DNA from: Christensenella sp. UBA4263
GTDB lineage: Bacteria > Bacillota > Clostridia > Christensenellales > Aristaeellaceae
Length of the DNA stretch: 64,000 bases
NCBI GenBank assembly: GCA_002395225.1
Contig: DGWH01000038.1
Span: 42,561-106,560 of the forward strand
Direction of reading: 5' to 3'
The translations under genes were made by a program, and so were the position numbers. Each line of letters opens with the position of its first letter. Within the stretch, counting starts at the first letter, position 1. This document shows, piece by piece, positions 24,944 to 33,872 of this stretch. The notes beneath the pieces were generated by a model, which was not told the origin of the DNA, ran no database searches, and was given only the letters and a program-made list of their open reading frames with translations.

Positions 24944-25976
24944 GAAAACCTCCGAGAACTGAGCCGGCATTGTCCAGCATCAGGGTATCCACCCGGACCC
25001 GCTCATGGGTGCGTGCCCGGGCATACCGGCTGGCCGCTTCACAGAGACGGGACCAGACCGATGAATAACCGGCCTCCGCGATGACCGGAATCAGGCCGTC
25101 CAGGGTGACCGCCTCCATAACCTGATTCAGCAGGGAAAGCGGTGCGCCCATCAGGGCCAGGTGCGCGGTGAGGGTTTCCCTGCGGCCATCCCCGTACTGG
25201 CTGTGGGTCTGCATGCAGCCGCTGGCCACCTTGACCAGCTTTCCGGGCTGGCCGGCCAGCAGAACCCGGGAAATTCCCAGGGATTCCGCTGTGTCCAGTG
25301 CGGCGCCGACGAAGTTGCTCATCTGCACGCAGGGCAGGTCAGGACGCAGATGCCGGAGGGCCTGTTCCCCCTGACTGCCAAACACAAGTCCCAGCGAGCC
25401 TGCGCCGCCGGCACGGTGCATCTGCATTTCAAGACGCACGGTTTCTATCATGGCGGATTCGCTCATGGGATGGACGATGCCGGTGGTGCCGAGGATGGAA
25501 AGTCCTCCCTCAATCCCCAGCCGGGGATTAAAGGTACGGCGGGCCAGTTCAGCGCCGCCGGTAATGCCGACAGTGACATCGGTGGCGCAGGAACCAAAGA
25601 CGGAGCGGACGGCTTTTTCAATCATTTCCCGGGGCACGGGGTTAATGGCCGCCTCTCCCGGCGGCAGTTTCAGCCCCGGCCGGGTCACCGTGCCGACGCC
25701 CTCACCGGCGTGAAACCGGATCGGGCCATCTGTGTCACAGGGCACGACCTCTGCCCAGACCTCGCAGCCGTCGGTGATGTCGGGATCATCCCCGGCATCC
25801 TTGAAAACGGCGCAGCGATAGGGGGAAAGGGCGTGAACTGCGGGCACATACCGGGCATCCGGCAGGACCAGGGTGACCCGGTCCGGCATTTCCCCGGTTT
25901 GCCGCCAGAGACAGGAAGCCAGGGCGCAGGCGGCAGCACAGCTGCCGGTGGTAAATCCGTTTCGGAGCGGGGTCAT
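24933..25976 (-). CDS. cbiD: Cobalt-precorrin-5B (C1)-methyltransferase
   Basis: The 347-residue protein begins MTPLRNGFTTGSCAAACALA, the conserved CbiD opening, and includes GEGVGTVTRPGLKLPPGEAAINP and SILGTTGIVHPMSE. It methylates C1 in the anaerobic pathway, identifying this as the early-cobalt (anaerobic) route. It overlaps cbiG and the adenosyltransferase gene. Confidence 0.95.
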   Translation of the reverse strand: MTPLRNGFTTGSCAAACALASCLWRQTGEMPDRVTLVLPDARYVPAVHALSPYRCAVFKDAGDDPDITDGCEVWAEVVPCDTDGPIRFHAGEGVGTVTRPGLKLPPGEAAINPVPREMIEKAVRSVFGSCATDVTVGITGGAELARRTFNPRLGIEGGLSILGTTGIVHPMSESAMIETVRLEMQMHRAGGAGSLGLVFGSQGEQALRHLRPDLPCVQMSNFVGAALDTAESLGISRVLLAGQPGKLVKVASGCMQTHSQYGDGRRETLTAHLALMGAPLSLLNQVMEAVTLDGLIPVIAEAGYSSVWSRLCEAASRYARARTHERVRVDTLMLDNAGSVLGGFHDP

Positions 25977-26857
25977 AATTGTGCCTCCCCGGCCAGTGCC
26001 AGCGTGATGCCTTTAAAGACGGTTTTTCCGGTAAGCAATTGTCCGCCGAACAAAACGGCGGCCCGCTCGCAGACATTGTCCACGCCGACAGCTGCCTCGA
26101 CAAATGCGGAGGGGAGAAAGTCGCCGGGCAGCTGGCGGAGCCTGTCCGCGTCTGCCGTCAGGAGGGGCAGATGATAGCGCCGGCAGAAAAGAACGAAGGC
26201 TTCCTCGTCCTGCTTGCGGTCTATGGTGGCCAGAGCCCGCAGGGAGAGAAGGGAAACGCCGCAGTCGGCAAGAAACTGCCGCACACATTCCTCAAAGAGA
26301 ACGGGATCCGTTCCGCGGCGGCATCCGGCGCCCAGCACCAGGGTGCGGGGACGCAGCCAGAGCGTCACGGGAAACGGCGGTTTCAGGGTTCGCTCCGTAA
26401 TGGCCACGCCCACCGGCAAATGGTTCAGGGTGGCGGCGGAAACGGCCTGAATGGCCTCCGGGTTCTGGATGGCGCAGTTTTCCCGCACGGCAAAGCTGTC
26501 AATGGCGGGCAGTCCGCGCAGGTCCGTGGCGGTGGTAATGACCGGATCCGCGCCGGTCTTTTCGGCCAGGGCGAGGGCCAGGTCATTGGCGCCGCCGATG
26601 TGCCCCGAGAGGAGTGAGATGATATGCTGTCCGGACTCGTCCATGACTAGGACAGCCGGGTCCGTGGTCTTGTCCCGGATCAGCGGGGCAATGGCCCGTA
26701 CGGCAATCCCGCAGGCCCCGATATAAAGAAGCGCATCTGAATCGGGAAAGTGTGCCCTTGTCCACTCCATGACCGGGATGCCCCGGTCCACGGGAAAGCC
26801 CAGGAATTTTTCCCATTGCCGGCCCCGCTCGGTAAAGGCGATTGCCGCAATGTTCAT
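25973..26857 (-). CDS. cbiG: Cobalt-precorrin-5A hydrolase
   Basis: The 294-residue protein shows CbiG features: YIGACGIAVRAIAPLIRDKTTDPAVLVMDE in the N-terminal domain, LLSGHIGGANDLA, and a C-terminal domain with LVLGAGCRRGTD and ATIDRKQDE. It opens the delta-lactone ring with loss of acetaldehyde in the anaerobic pathway. Four-base overlaps occur at both ends. Confidence 0.94.
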   Translation of the reverse strand: MNIAAIAFTERGRQWEKFLGFPVDRGIPVMEWTRAHFPDSDALLYIGACGIAVRAIAPLIRDKTTDPAVLVMDESGQHIISLLSGHIGGANDLALALAEKTGADPVITTATDLRGLPAIDSFAVRENCAIQNPEAIQAVSAATLNHLPVGVAITERTLKPPFPVTLWLRPRTLVLGAGCRRGTDPVLFEECVRQFLADCGVSLLSLRALATIDRKQDEEAFVLFCRRYHLPLLTADADRLRQLPGDFLPSAFVEAAVGVDNVCERAAVLFGGQLLTGKTVFKGITLALAGEAQL

Positions 26858-27597
26858 TTCTTTCCCTCCCGGTATCCGTGGGTGAACGAAGGGTCATACA
26901 GTTTGGAGCGTTCCTGACTGCCGGAAAGAAAATCGCCCACCAGCACCAGCGCGGTTTTCCGGATTTCCGAGGCCTTTTGCGGAAGGTCGCTGAGGGTCCC
27001 GCGAATGATGGCCTGATCCGGCCAGGACGCCCGGGATACGACAGCTGCCGGGGTATCGGACCGGTAACCGCCCTCTATGAGTTCCCGGCAAAGGTCCGGG
27101 AGCATGGAAACGCTGAGAAACAGAACCATGGTGGACTGGTGCCGGGCCAGTGAACGGATCTGTTCCCGGTCCGGCACCGGGGTCCGGCCGGCCATACGGG
27201 AAACGATGACGGTCTGGCTCACGCCCGGCAGGGTGTATTCGGTTCGGAGTGCCGCTGCGGCGGCGCTCATGGAGCTGACGCCAGGCACGATCTCATACGG
27301 CAGGCCCAGTCGAGTCAGGGCGTCCATCTGCTCCTGAATGGCGCCGTACAGGGAAGGATCTCCGGTATGCAGACGCACAATGGTTTCCCCGGGACAGGAC
27401 TGAATAGCGGAGATGACCTCCTCCAGCGTCATGCTGGAACTGTCCAGGCAGGTGCACCGTGGCGGGCACTCGGAAAGGAGTTCCGGGTTGACCAGGGAAC
27501 CGGCATAGATGACCAGATCCGCCTGCCGGAGAATGCGGGCACCGCGAAGGGTGATCAGGTCGGGTGCGCCGGGGCCGGCGCCGATAAAGTAAATCAT
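26854..27597 (-). CDS. cbiF: Cobalt-precorrin-4 C11-methyltransferase
   Basis: The 247-residue SAM-dependent methyltransferase begins MIYFIGAGPGAPDLITLRGARIL, with ETIVRLHTGDPSLYGAIQEQMDAL, YEIVPGVSSMSAAAAAL and a central ISRMAGRTPVP-type region (VSRMAGRTPVPD). These are specific to CbiF/CobM. ATG 27597 follows GGAGG. It lies between cbiET and cbiG. Confidence 0.95.
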   Translation of the reverse strand: MIYFIGAGPGAPDLITLRGARILRQADLVIYAGSLVNPELLSECPPRCTCLDSSSMTLEEVISAIQSCPGETIVRLHTGDPSLYGAIQEQMDALTRLGLPYEIVPGVSSMSAAAAALRTEYTLPGVSQTVIVSRMAGRTPVPDREQIRSLARHQSTMVLFLSVSMLPDLCRELIEGGYRSDTPAAVVSRASWPDQAIIRGTLSDLPQKASEIRKTALVLVGDFLSGSQERSKLYDPSFTHGYREGKK

Positions 27598-27612
27598 TTC
27601 TGCCTCCGATGA

Positions 27613-28797
27613 TCATTCGTTGAGCGTGGCGCTGAAAAGGGTGACGGGATTTTGTGCCCGGTACAGATGAAGGGACCCTGCCGCCTCCAGATTCGCCGCA
27701 GAGAGCTGGAAGGCCGTGAAATCGGCAAGCGGGGCAAAAAGCTGCAGAAACTGATGGCTGCTTTCGAGGGTAACGGCTGTGGCACAGAGGCGCATGGTTC
27801 GCCTCAGGGTGCGGAGTGTCTCCAGAATCAGGCCGCTTTTGCCGCCGGTTCCGCCCAGGAAAACGCTGTCCGGCAGCTCAGAGGCCTTTCCAAGGGTCTC
27901 CGGTGCCGTTCCCGGAATCACCGTGATGTTCTGCAGATGGAAATGCCGGATGTTCTGCCGGAGAATGTCGAGCGCCTCGGGACTTTGCTCGAATGCGTAG
28001 ACCTGGCCATATGGACAGAGCCGGGCACATTCAATGCTGACGCTGCCGGTTCCCGCGCCGATATCATAGACGATGGAATCGGGCTGCAGGCGAAGGGCGG
28101 CCAGAACCTGAATGCGAACCGCCTGCTTGGTCATGGGCGTGCAGCTGCGCAGGAACGCGGAATCCGGCAGGCCGATGACGGGCAGGGGAAGCGGATGGGG
28201 ATTCTCTGCCAGCAGCAGACAAAGCGGGGGATAGTCCCGCTCGGCCAGCGGGCCAATGGCCTCATCCGGGCCGGAAAGGTTTTCCCCGACGGTCAGGCGG
28301 AGATCCGTGAGACCGCCTGCCTGCAGAATATCGGCAACCCACCGGGGCCCGTGCAACTTGTCCAGCAGAAACAGCGTCCGCGGGTTGTGGCGGACGGTAT
28401 GCGAGAGGACCGAGGGCCGGAGCTCACGGCCGTGAACGGAGAGAATCTGCACATCGTGCCAGGGAATGCCCAGGCGGGCACAGAACAGCTGCACGCTGGA
28501 GATGCCGGGCAGGACACAAAGCGACTCCTGTCCGAACCGCTTCCTGAGTGCGGGCAGCAGGCTGTATATTCCCGCATCCCCGGATACGAGGATGCCGACC
28601 GTTTCGTCGGCGGCGGCGATTTCCTCCATGGCCTGTTCAAAGGGAACGAGGCTGCGGCACTTTTCAGGCCTGTCCACGAGCGGACGCAGCCTGTCCGCGC
28701 AGTAAAGCAGGTCGCAACTGGCCATGGCCTCTCTGGCCTGGGCGGTCAGGTAAAGGCTGTTCCCGGGGCCTGCACTGATGATGCTAATCCTGTTCAT
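27613..28797 (-). CDS. cbiET: Fused cobalt-precorrin-7 C5-methyltransferase / precorrin-6B C15-methyltransferase (decarboxylating)
   Basis: The start is ATG 28797 after GGAGG; the open frame extends further upstream but is inside the ABC ATPase gene. The 394-residue protein joins CbiE (1 to about 200; ISIISAGPGNSLYLT, VGILVSGDAGIYSL) to CbiT (about 210 to the end; SAM site DIGAGTGSVSIECARL, VFLGGTGGKSG). As in CobL, the fusion carries both methylations and the decarboxylation. It is typical of this pathway branch. Confidence 0.94.
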   Translation of the reverse strand: MNRISIISAGPGNSLYLTAQAREAMASCDLLYCADRLRPLVDRPEKCRSLVPFEQAMEEIAAADETVGILVSGDAGIYSLLPALRKRFGQESLCVLPGISSVQLFCARLGIPWHDVQILSVHGRELRPSVLSHTVRHNPRTLFLLDKLHGPRWVADILQAGGLTDLRLTVGENLSGPDEAIGPLAERDYPPLCLLLAENPHPLPLPVIGLPDSAFLRSCTPMTKQAVRIQVLAALRLQPDSIVYDIGAGTGSVSIECARLCPYGQVYAFEQSPEALDILRQNIRHFHLQNITVIPGTAPETLGKASELPDSVFLGGTGGKSGLILETLRTLRRTMRLCATAVTLESSHQFLQLFAPLADFTAFQLSAANLEAAGSLHLYRAQNPVTLFSATLNE

Positions 28798-29902
28798 GAA
28801 TGGTCCTCCATACCGGAATTCCGGCACTTCTGGCACTTGCCAGAAGCCGGGCATTGGCCGCGTTTGTCTCCCCGATCCTGGTGCCGGCATCCAGGACAGC
28901 CTGGCAGGCAAGCAGATCCTTTTCCGCCTCGCCAAAGGCCGTTTCCATCGTCCTTGCAAAGGCCGGGACGGAATGAACCCGGACGGCCAATGACAGGGCC
29001 GTCCCGTATTCCAGGTCGTTTTCAAACAGGATGCCGGCGGAAAAGGGAATCCGTTTTCGGGTCAGAGCCCGGTAAAAGGGGAGACCGAATCCGGCGCCGC
29101 CGACCACAAAGATCCGGCTGTTTCCGCGGGTCCGGGGCAGTTCAATGCTCCCGGTTCTGGTCAGGAATGTCCCTTCCTGAATCCCGTAGAGATGCCGGAT
29201 GGTATCGCCGGCGAAAATCTCCTCCGGGGTGCCGCTGCAAAAGACGCAGCTGTCCCGGATGCCCATCACCAGATCCGAGACTTTTTCGGCCAGATCGATT
29301 TCATGCAGGGACATGACAATGGTCAGCTGCCGCTCCCGCGCTTCTTCCAGCAGAATGGAAAGCAGTTCAATCTTTTGGCGGATGTCCAGGTAGGAAGTGG
29401 GCTCATCCAGAATGAGGATCTTCGGTTCCTGGGCCAGTGCACGGGCCAGGAGAACTCGCTGACGCTGTCCGTCGCTGACCGCGAGGAAGTCCTGTTCGGC
29501 CAGATCGTCGGCATGGACACGCGCGAGGGCGCTGCGGACAATCTGCCGGTCACCGGCGGTCAGGCGGCCGAATCGGCCGGTATACGGATAGCGGCCCATG
29601 GCCGCTACCTCAAAGCAGGTCATCATCTCGGGACGGACGCGGTCCGTGAGGAGCAGGGACATTTCCCGGGCCAGTGCGGCAGGGGAAAGCCCTGAAAGAG
29701 CCTTGCCGCAGATCATGACAGTCCCGGAAAGGACGGAAAGCTGACCGGAAATGGTCCGCAGAATGGTGCTTTTGCCCGCACCATTGGGCCCGATGAGGGT
29801 CAGAATGGTGCCCTTGGGAAGGGTGAAGGTGACATCACGGACCACCGGTATGTTGCCATATCCGGCGGTTAATGCCTGTACGGAAAAGGAGATTTCACGC
29901 AT
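28784..29902 (-). CDS. B12/iron-chelate-type ABC transporter ATP-binding protein with extra C-terminal domain
   Basis: The 372-residue protein has an ABC domain at 1 to about 255: Walker A GPNGAGKST, signature-like VSDGQRQRVLLARALAQ, Walker B ILILDEPTSYLD, H-loop MSLHEID. A domain of about 115 residues follows (RIFVVGGAGFGLPFYRALTR to the end) that ordinary BtuD/FepC proteins (about 255 residues) lack. With the FecCD permease it should energise uptake of a cobalamin-like corrinoid. The extension may be regulatory or corrinoid-related; that is speculation. ATG 29902 follows GGAGG. Confidence 0.88.
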   Translation of the reverse strand: MREISFSVQALTAGYGNIPVVRDVTFTLPKGTILTLIGPNGAGKSTILRTISGQLSVLSGTVMICGKALSGLSPAALAREMSLLLTDRVRPEMMTCFEVAAMGRYPYTGRFGRLTAGDRQIVRSALARVHADDLAEQDFLAVSDGQRQRVLLARALAQEPKILILDEPTSYLDIRQKIELLSILLEEARERQLTIVMSLHEIDLAEKVSDLVMGIRDSCVFCSGTPEEIFAGDTIRHLYGIQEGTFLTRTGSIELPRTRGNSRIFVVGGAGFGLPFYRALTRKRIPFSAGILFENDLEYGTALSLAVRVHSVPAFARTMETAFGEAEKDLLACQAVLDAGTRIGETNAANARLLASARSAGIPVWRTIHEQD

Positions 29903-30908
29903 TTTCCCGCCTCCTCGATTTCCTCAGCATCAGGGCAATGACCACCGGTGCGCCGAACACGGCCGTGACAGAGCTGAGCATCAGTTCGGAGGGGGCCAGA
30001 ACGGTCCGGGCGATGAGATCGCAAAGGAGGCAGAAACCGCTGCCCATGAGGAAGGAAGCGGGGATAATGACCAGCGGCCGGGTGGTGCCAAAGAGCAGAC
30101 GGGCAATGTGCGGCACGGCAACCCCCACAAAGGATATGGGACCGGCTATGGCCGTGACGGTGGCGCTGAGCAGGCTGGAGAGGGTAATCAGCAGGAGACG
30201 GAATGAGCGGACATTGACGCCCATGCTTCTTGCATAGTTTTCTCCCAGCAAATAAGCCCCGACGGGCTTTGAGAGCAGCAGCGCAAAAAAAGCGGCCGGC
30301 AGAATGATGAGTGCGGCAGGCACGAGATTGGCAAAGGTCAGGGCGGAAAAACTGCCCATACTCCAGCTGTGCAGATTGACTACATCTGCCTCATTGGCGA
30401 AGGTAATGAGGAAATCGGTGAGAGAGGTGCAGATGCTGCCGGTCATGATGCCTACCACCAGCAGGGTAGACATGGACGGTACCCGTCGGGCGAAGAGGAG
30501 AACCAGACCGGTAACCAGCAGGGAGCCGGCAAAAGCGGCAGCCATGAGACAGATGAACGGGGCAGCGGCAAAAAAGCGGAGCAGGAAAATCATGGCAATG
30601 CAGACCAGAAGCCGGGCACCGCTTGAAATGCCAAGCACGTAAGGCCCGGCAATGGGATTGCGGAAAAAGGCCTGCAGCAGAAACCCGGAGAGGCCCAGCG
30701 CCCCGCCCAGGAGGGCAGCGCCCAGGACGCGGGGAAAGCGGATATCAAGGAGAATGCGCGTAAGCCGGGCATCGCCGGAACCAGTCAGGATCTGGCGGAT
30801 TTCATTTGGGGCAATCGGGACGCTGCCGATGCCAAGGCTCAGCGTCAGCAGAAACAGGAGGGCCAGCGTGAGCAACAGAAACATCAGCGGAATACGGATC
30901 TTTTTCAT
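29895..30908 (-). CDS. FecCD/BtuC family ABC transporter permease
   Basis: The 337-residue protein has about ten transmembrane segments and family motifs: RFPRVLGAALLGGALGLSGFLLQAFFRNPIA, GAYLLGENYARSMGVNVRSFR and AGPISFVGVAVPHIARLLFG. It is the first gene behind the cobalamin riboswitch, so it most likely transports a corrinoid. A cognate substrate-binding protein is not encoded next to it. Confidence 0.92.
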   Translation of the reverse strand: MKKIRIPLMFLLLTLALLFLLTLSLGIGSVPIAPNEIRQILTGSGDARLTRILLDIRFPRVLGAALLGGALGLSGFLLQAFFRNPIAGPYVLGISSGARLLVCIAMIFLLRFFAAAPFICLMAAAFAGSLLVTGLVLLFARRVPSMSTLLVVGIMTGSICTSLTDFLITFANEADVVNLHSWSMGSFSALTFANLVPAALIILPAAFFALLLSKPVGAYLLGENYARSMGVNVRSFRLLLITLSSLLSATVTAIAGPISFVGVAVPHIARLLFGTTRPLVIIPASFLMGSGFCLLCDLIARTVLAPSELMLSSVTAVFGAPVVIALMLRKSRRRENA

Positions 30909-30941
30909 CGTTGTACCTGCTTTGTGGCGGATAGGGACAGA

Positions 30942-30979
30942 GCAAAAACAGAAAGACCATCATTCACGGAATGATGGTC
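30942..30979 (-). terminator. Riboswitch-associated intrinsic terminator
   Basis: On the minus strand, GACCATCATTC-CGT-GAATGATGGTC is followed by TTTCTGTTTTTG. It sits between the B12 riboswitch and the permease start, 34 bases before the gene. This is the expected position for a transcription-attenuating expression platform. Confidence 0.8.
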
Positions 30980-31039
30980 AGGCAAATAAAACGGTCCTGT
31001 AACCGCCTGCTGTCGACTGTCCTTCTTCCCTGCCCAAGA

Positions 31040-31222
31040 ACGCCATGTCTGTGCAGCATGGGGCAGGTCTCCTGGCTGAGAATGCGGCCTTTGCCCCGGA
31101 CATTCCTTCTCAGATAACCCAATGGATTTCATGCCCGGATCATTCATCACAGTAATGGCTGTTGCACCGGTCTTGCACCGGTTTCCCTTTTCATCCGGCC
31201 AATTGCCGGACACCTCATCTGC
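31040..31222 (-). ncRNA. Cobalamin riboswitch
   Basis: Read on the minus strand, this region contains the B12 box AGCCAGGAGACCTGCC (31062-31077). Upstream lie an AGGTG..GGGAAACCGGTGCAAG-type segment with CCGGTGC pairing, and a GAATGATCC/GGAATGTCCGG junction, all features of the class-I/II cobalamin riboswitch family. Binding of adenosylcobalamin should favour the terminator at 30942 and shut down the uptake and biosynthesis operon that follows. Confidence 0.92.
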
Positions 31223-31240
31223 ATATGAAATTTTGAACTG

Positions 31241-31269
31241 ATTCTATCATACGCACCGGGCGGCGTCAA
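31241..31269 (-). promoter_or_regulatory. Promoter of the cobalamin operon
   Basis: On the minus strand, TTGACG (31264-31269) and TAGAAT (31241-31246) are spaced by 17 bases. Transcription should begin near 31234, just before the riboswitch. Confidence 0.7.
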
Positions 31270-31300
31270 TCCTGTTCGGGGAGAGGTCTCAAGCAGAGAC

Positions 31301-31329
31301 TTGAAAAAGAGCGGTTCAAACGATACAAT
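31301..31329 (+). promoter_or_regulatory. Promoter of the helicase gene
   Basis: TTGAAA (31301-31306) and TACAAT (31324-31329) are 17 bases apart and about 50 bases before ATG 31382. The promoter is divergent from the cobalamin operon promoter. Confidence 0.6.
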
Positions 31330-31381
31330 GAGTACTGCTTCGATGACCGGGGCCGGAAAACCAGAAAAGCAGGGTGAGAAT

Positions 31382-33790
31382 ATGGACAAACAGGCGGTGC
31401 TTTCCGCATACATTGAGGCAGTCAGGCCGGAACAGGAACAGTTTATCCGGCAGCGGGCACTCAGAAAGGCGGAATCCATTACGGCTGCCATGCGGCCGCA
31501 GGAAGCAGAGGAATACCTGAAGAGTCAGGCGTTTGAAAACCTGAACCGTCATCTGATGAGAACGGACCGGGTTTATCAGGGAATGCTGCACGGGGATATT
31601 CTCCTTGACCGGTATCAGGCGGAACTGGACCGGCTCTCGCCGCTGATTTCCCAGGAACTGGAAGCGGGGAATCCCATAGATCTGAATTTCCTGCGGTCCG
31701 TGAACCGGGCAAAGGTTCCGCTGTCCAAGGCGCGAAAGGCGCGAAAACGGATGGCAGAGGGAGTGGTCCGGACACTGCTGGAGCGCGCCGTTCCCCGCTA
31801 TATCAGGGAAACGGAACAGCAGGTGGAACAGTACCTGAAAACCGGTGATCTGCGGGAACTGGTTTCAAAAGAGGAAAAAGCGGAGAAAGTGATTCCGTTC
31901 CTGATGGAGACCTGCTTTTTAAGGGGAATCACCCGGGAACAGATCATCCGTGCCGGCCATGACCAGCCCCTGAGCGCAAAAATGAAAAGTGAGATCCGGC
32001 GGCACTATCCGGAGATCAGCAGTGCCAGACAGGTCGTTTTGTCGGATGGGGAAACGGTGCAGGCGAAGGTGGACCGGGAGAGGGCAAAGGCGGAAAAAGC
32101 CGTCTTTGCCGGTGTGGCAAAGCGCTTTTCCGCGGGACGAATCCGGGGACAGCTCCAGGCCAACGCATCGCTCAGGCAGTTACAGAAGGAATTGGATGCG
32201 TCTTTGTCGGACCAGCGGGCGCTTCGCCGGGCACTCCTGAACGCGGTGCCTGAGCACTACCGGGATCTGTATCCCCTGGCCAGAGAGATGCACCGGCGTT
32301 TTGTACTGCATCTGGGGCCGACCAATTCCGGAAAGACGCATGAAAGCGTCATGCGGCTGCACAGCGCCAGGTGCGGAATCTATCTGGGCCCTCTGCGTCT
32401 CCTGGCGGCAGAGCAGTTTGAAAATCTCAATTTGGCCGGCGTGCCCTGTTCCCTGATCACCGGTGAGGAGCAGATCCGGGTAGAGGGGAGTTATGTGCAG
32501 TCCTCTACGGTGGAAATGGCGGATCTGCACCGGCACTACGACGTGGCGGTCATCGATGAGGGACAGATGATTACAGACCGGGACCGCGGCGGCGCATGGA
32601 CAGATGCCATCCTCGGGCTGTGCGCAGATGAAATCCATGTCTGTGCCTCACCGGATGCCGAGCAGCTGCTGACCCGGATTATTTCAGAATGCGGAGATGA
32701 ATTGACCATTGTCCGGCATGAACGGATGACGCCGCTGGTCGTTGAGAAGGAAGGATTCCAGTTCCCGGAATCCGTGCGCTCGGGGGATGCCCTGATCGTC
32801 TTTTCCAAAGCCCGCGTGCATGCCGTGGCGGCAGAACTGAAAAGCCTGGGATACCGGGTTTCCCTGATCTACGGCGCGCTTCCGCCGGATGTCCGTCGGG
32901 ATCAGGCAGAGCGGTTTCATGAGGGGGAGACGGATGTGGTGGTGTCTACGGATGCCATAGCCATGGGCATGAATCTGCCCATTGAACGCGTGGTGTTCCT
33001 GGAATCGGAAAAGTATGACGGGGATATTACGCGGCCACTGAACACCTCCGAAATCAAGCAGATTGCAGGCCGTGCCGGCAGATATGGAATCTATGACGTG
33101 GGTTATGTGAATGCATTCGGGTTTAAGGGAATGATTGCCCAGGCACTGGGCAGACCGTTCTATCCTCTGACCGAGGCCGTTATCCGCTTTCCGGATTCCC
33201 TCCTTGGCATTCCGCTGCCTCTGACCCAGATCATTAACAAGTGGCTCGCCATGAAAGACAAGGGCTGCTTTTCCAAGGCCTCAACGGTGCGCATGGCACA
33301 GCTGGCCGTCCTGCTTGAAAACCGTCAGACAGATAAAATGCTCCTGTACCGTTTTCTCTGCATTCCCTTTGATGAAACGGATCCGGATCTGCTGGCTCGC
33401 TGGCGGGCGATGTACCATGCCGAATGCAGTCATGAACATATCGAGGTGATTGCGGAGCTCCCCGGATACGTGAATCCGGAGGAGTGCACGATTGAGATGC
33501 TGGACCTTCTGGAGGCAGATTACAGGCGGTGCGATCTCTACTACAACTATGCGCGCATTTTCCTTCCGGACCCGGATCCGGTTCTGGAGGAAATCGGAAG
33601 CCGCAAATCCCTGATCTCAAAGGGGATTATCCATATTCTTTCGACGCAGAAACTGCAGACCCGGACCTGTGAATCCTGTCATGCCCGCCTTCCGTGGAAC
33701 TGGCCGTATCGGGTGTGTGATACCTGTTACAGACGCCATAAGTCTCTCCGTCTGCGGGGATGGCAGGACATGGATGATTCCTTTGAATGA
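31382..33790 (+). CDS. Suv3-like DExH RNA helicase with C-terminal zinc-ribbon-like motif
   Basis: ATG 31382 follows AGGGTGAG; the product has 802 residues. The N-terminal ~300 residues are highly charged and helical, without a recognised domain. The helicase core starts with Walker A GPTNSGKT (about 312-319), then IDEGQMI (motif II, like the DEIQM of Suv3), GLCADEIHVC, and a second RecA-like domain with STDAIAMGMNLPIERVVF and QIAGRAGRYG. This pattern is that of the mitochondrial degradosome helicase Suv3. Near the C-terminus, CESC...CDTC suggests a zinc ribbon. Suv3-like proteins unwind RNA for degradation; the partner nuclease here is unknown. It is divergently transcribed from the B12 operon and unrelated to it by sequence. 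Confidence 0.88.
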   Translation: MDKQAVLSAYIEAVRPEQEQFIRQRALRKAESITAAMRPQEAEEYLKSQAFENLNRHLMRTDRVYQGMLHGDILLDRYQAELDRLSPLISQELEAGNPIDLNFLRSVNRAKVPLSKARKARKRMAEGVVRTLLERAVPRYIRETEQQVEQYLKTGDLRELVSKEEKAEKVIPFLMETCFLRGITREQIIRAGHDQPLSAKMKSEIRRHYPEISSARQVVLSDGETVQAKVDRERAKAEKAVFAGVAKRFSAGRIRGQLQANASLRQLQKELDASLSDQRALRRALLNAVPEHYRDLYPLAREMHRRFVLHLGPTNSGKTHESVMRLHSARCGIYLGPLRLLAAEQFENLNLAGVPCSLITGEEQIRVEGSYVQSSTVEMADLHRHYDVAVIDEGQMITDRDRGGAWTDAILGLCADEIHVCASPDAEQLLTRIISECGDELTIVRHERMTPLVVEKEGFQFPESVRSGDALIVFSKARVHAVAAELKSLGYRVSLIYGALPPDVRRDQAERFHEGETDVVVSTDAIAMGMNLPIERVVFLESEKYDGDITRPLNTSEIKQIAGRAGRYGIYDVGYVNAFGFKGMIAQALGRPFYPLTEAVIRFPDSLLGIPLPLTQIINKWLAMKDKGCFSKASTVRMAQLAVLLENRQTDKMLLYRFLCIPFDETDPDLLARWRAMYHAECSHEHIEVIAELPGYVNPEECTIEMLDLLEADYRRCDLYYNYARIFLPDPDPVLEEIGSRKSLISKGIIHILSTQKLQTRTCESCHARLPWNWPYRVCDTCYRRHKSLRLRGWQDMDDSFE

Positions 33791-33833
33791 AATGAGGCAA
33801 TGACCGTACAGCAGAGCAACAGGACGGCAAAAC

Positions 33834-33861
33834 AAAAAACCGGCGGACCCGCCGGTTTTTT
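33834..33861. terminator. Bidirectional terminator between convergent genes
   Basis: AAAAAACCGGCGG-AC-CCGCCGGTTTTTT, a near-perfect palindrome with A and T tracts on either side, lies between the helicase gene and the minus-strand LPXTG gene. Confidence 0.85.
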
Positions 33862-33872
33862 GCGATTAGACT

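Noticed and set aside
27652..29316. Plus-strand open frame of 554 codons opposite cbiET and the ABC ATPase
   Set aside because: Antisense shadow of two clear genes; no recognisable domain.
30905..31213. Minus-strand open frame of 102 codons upstream of the permease
   Set aside because: It lies across the B12 riboswitch and its terminator; the RNA explains the sequence better than a protein.
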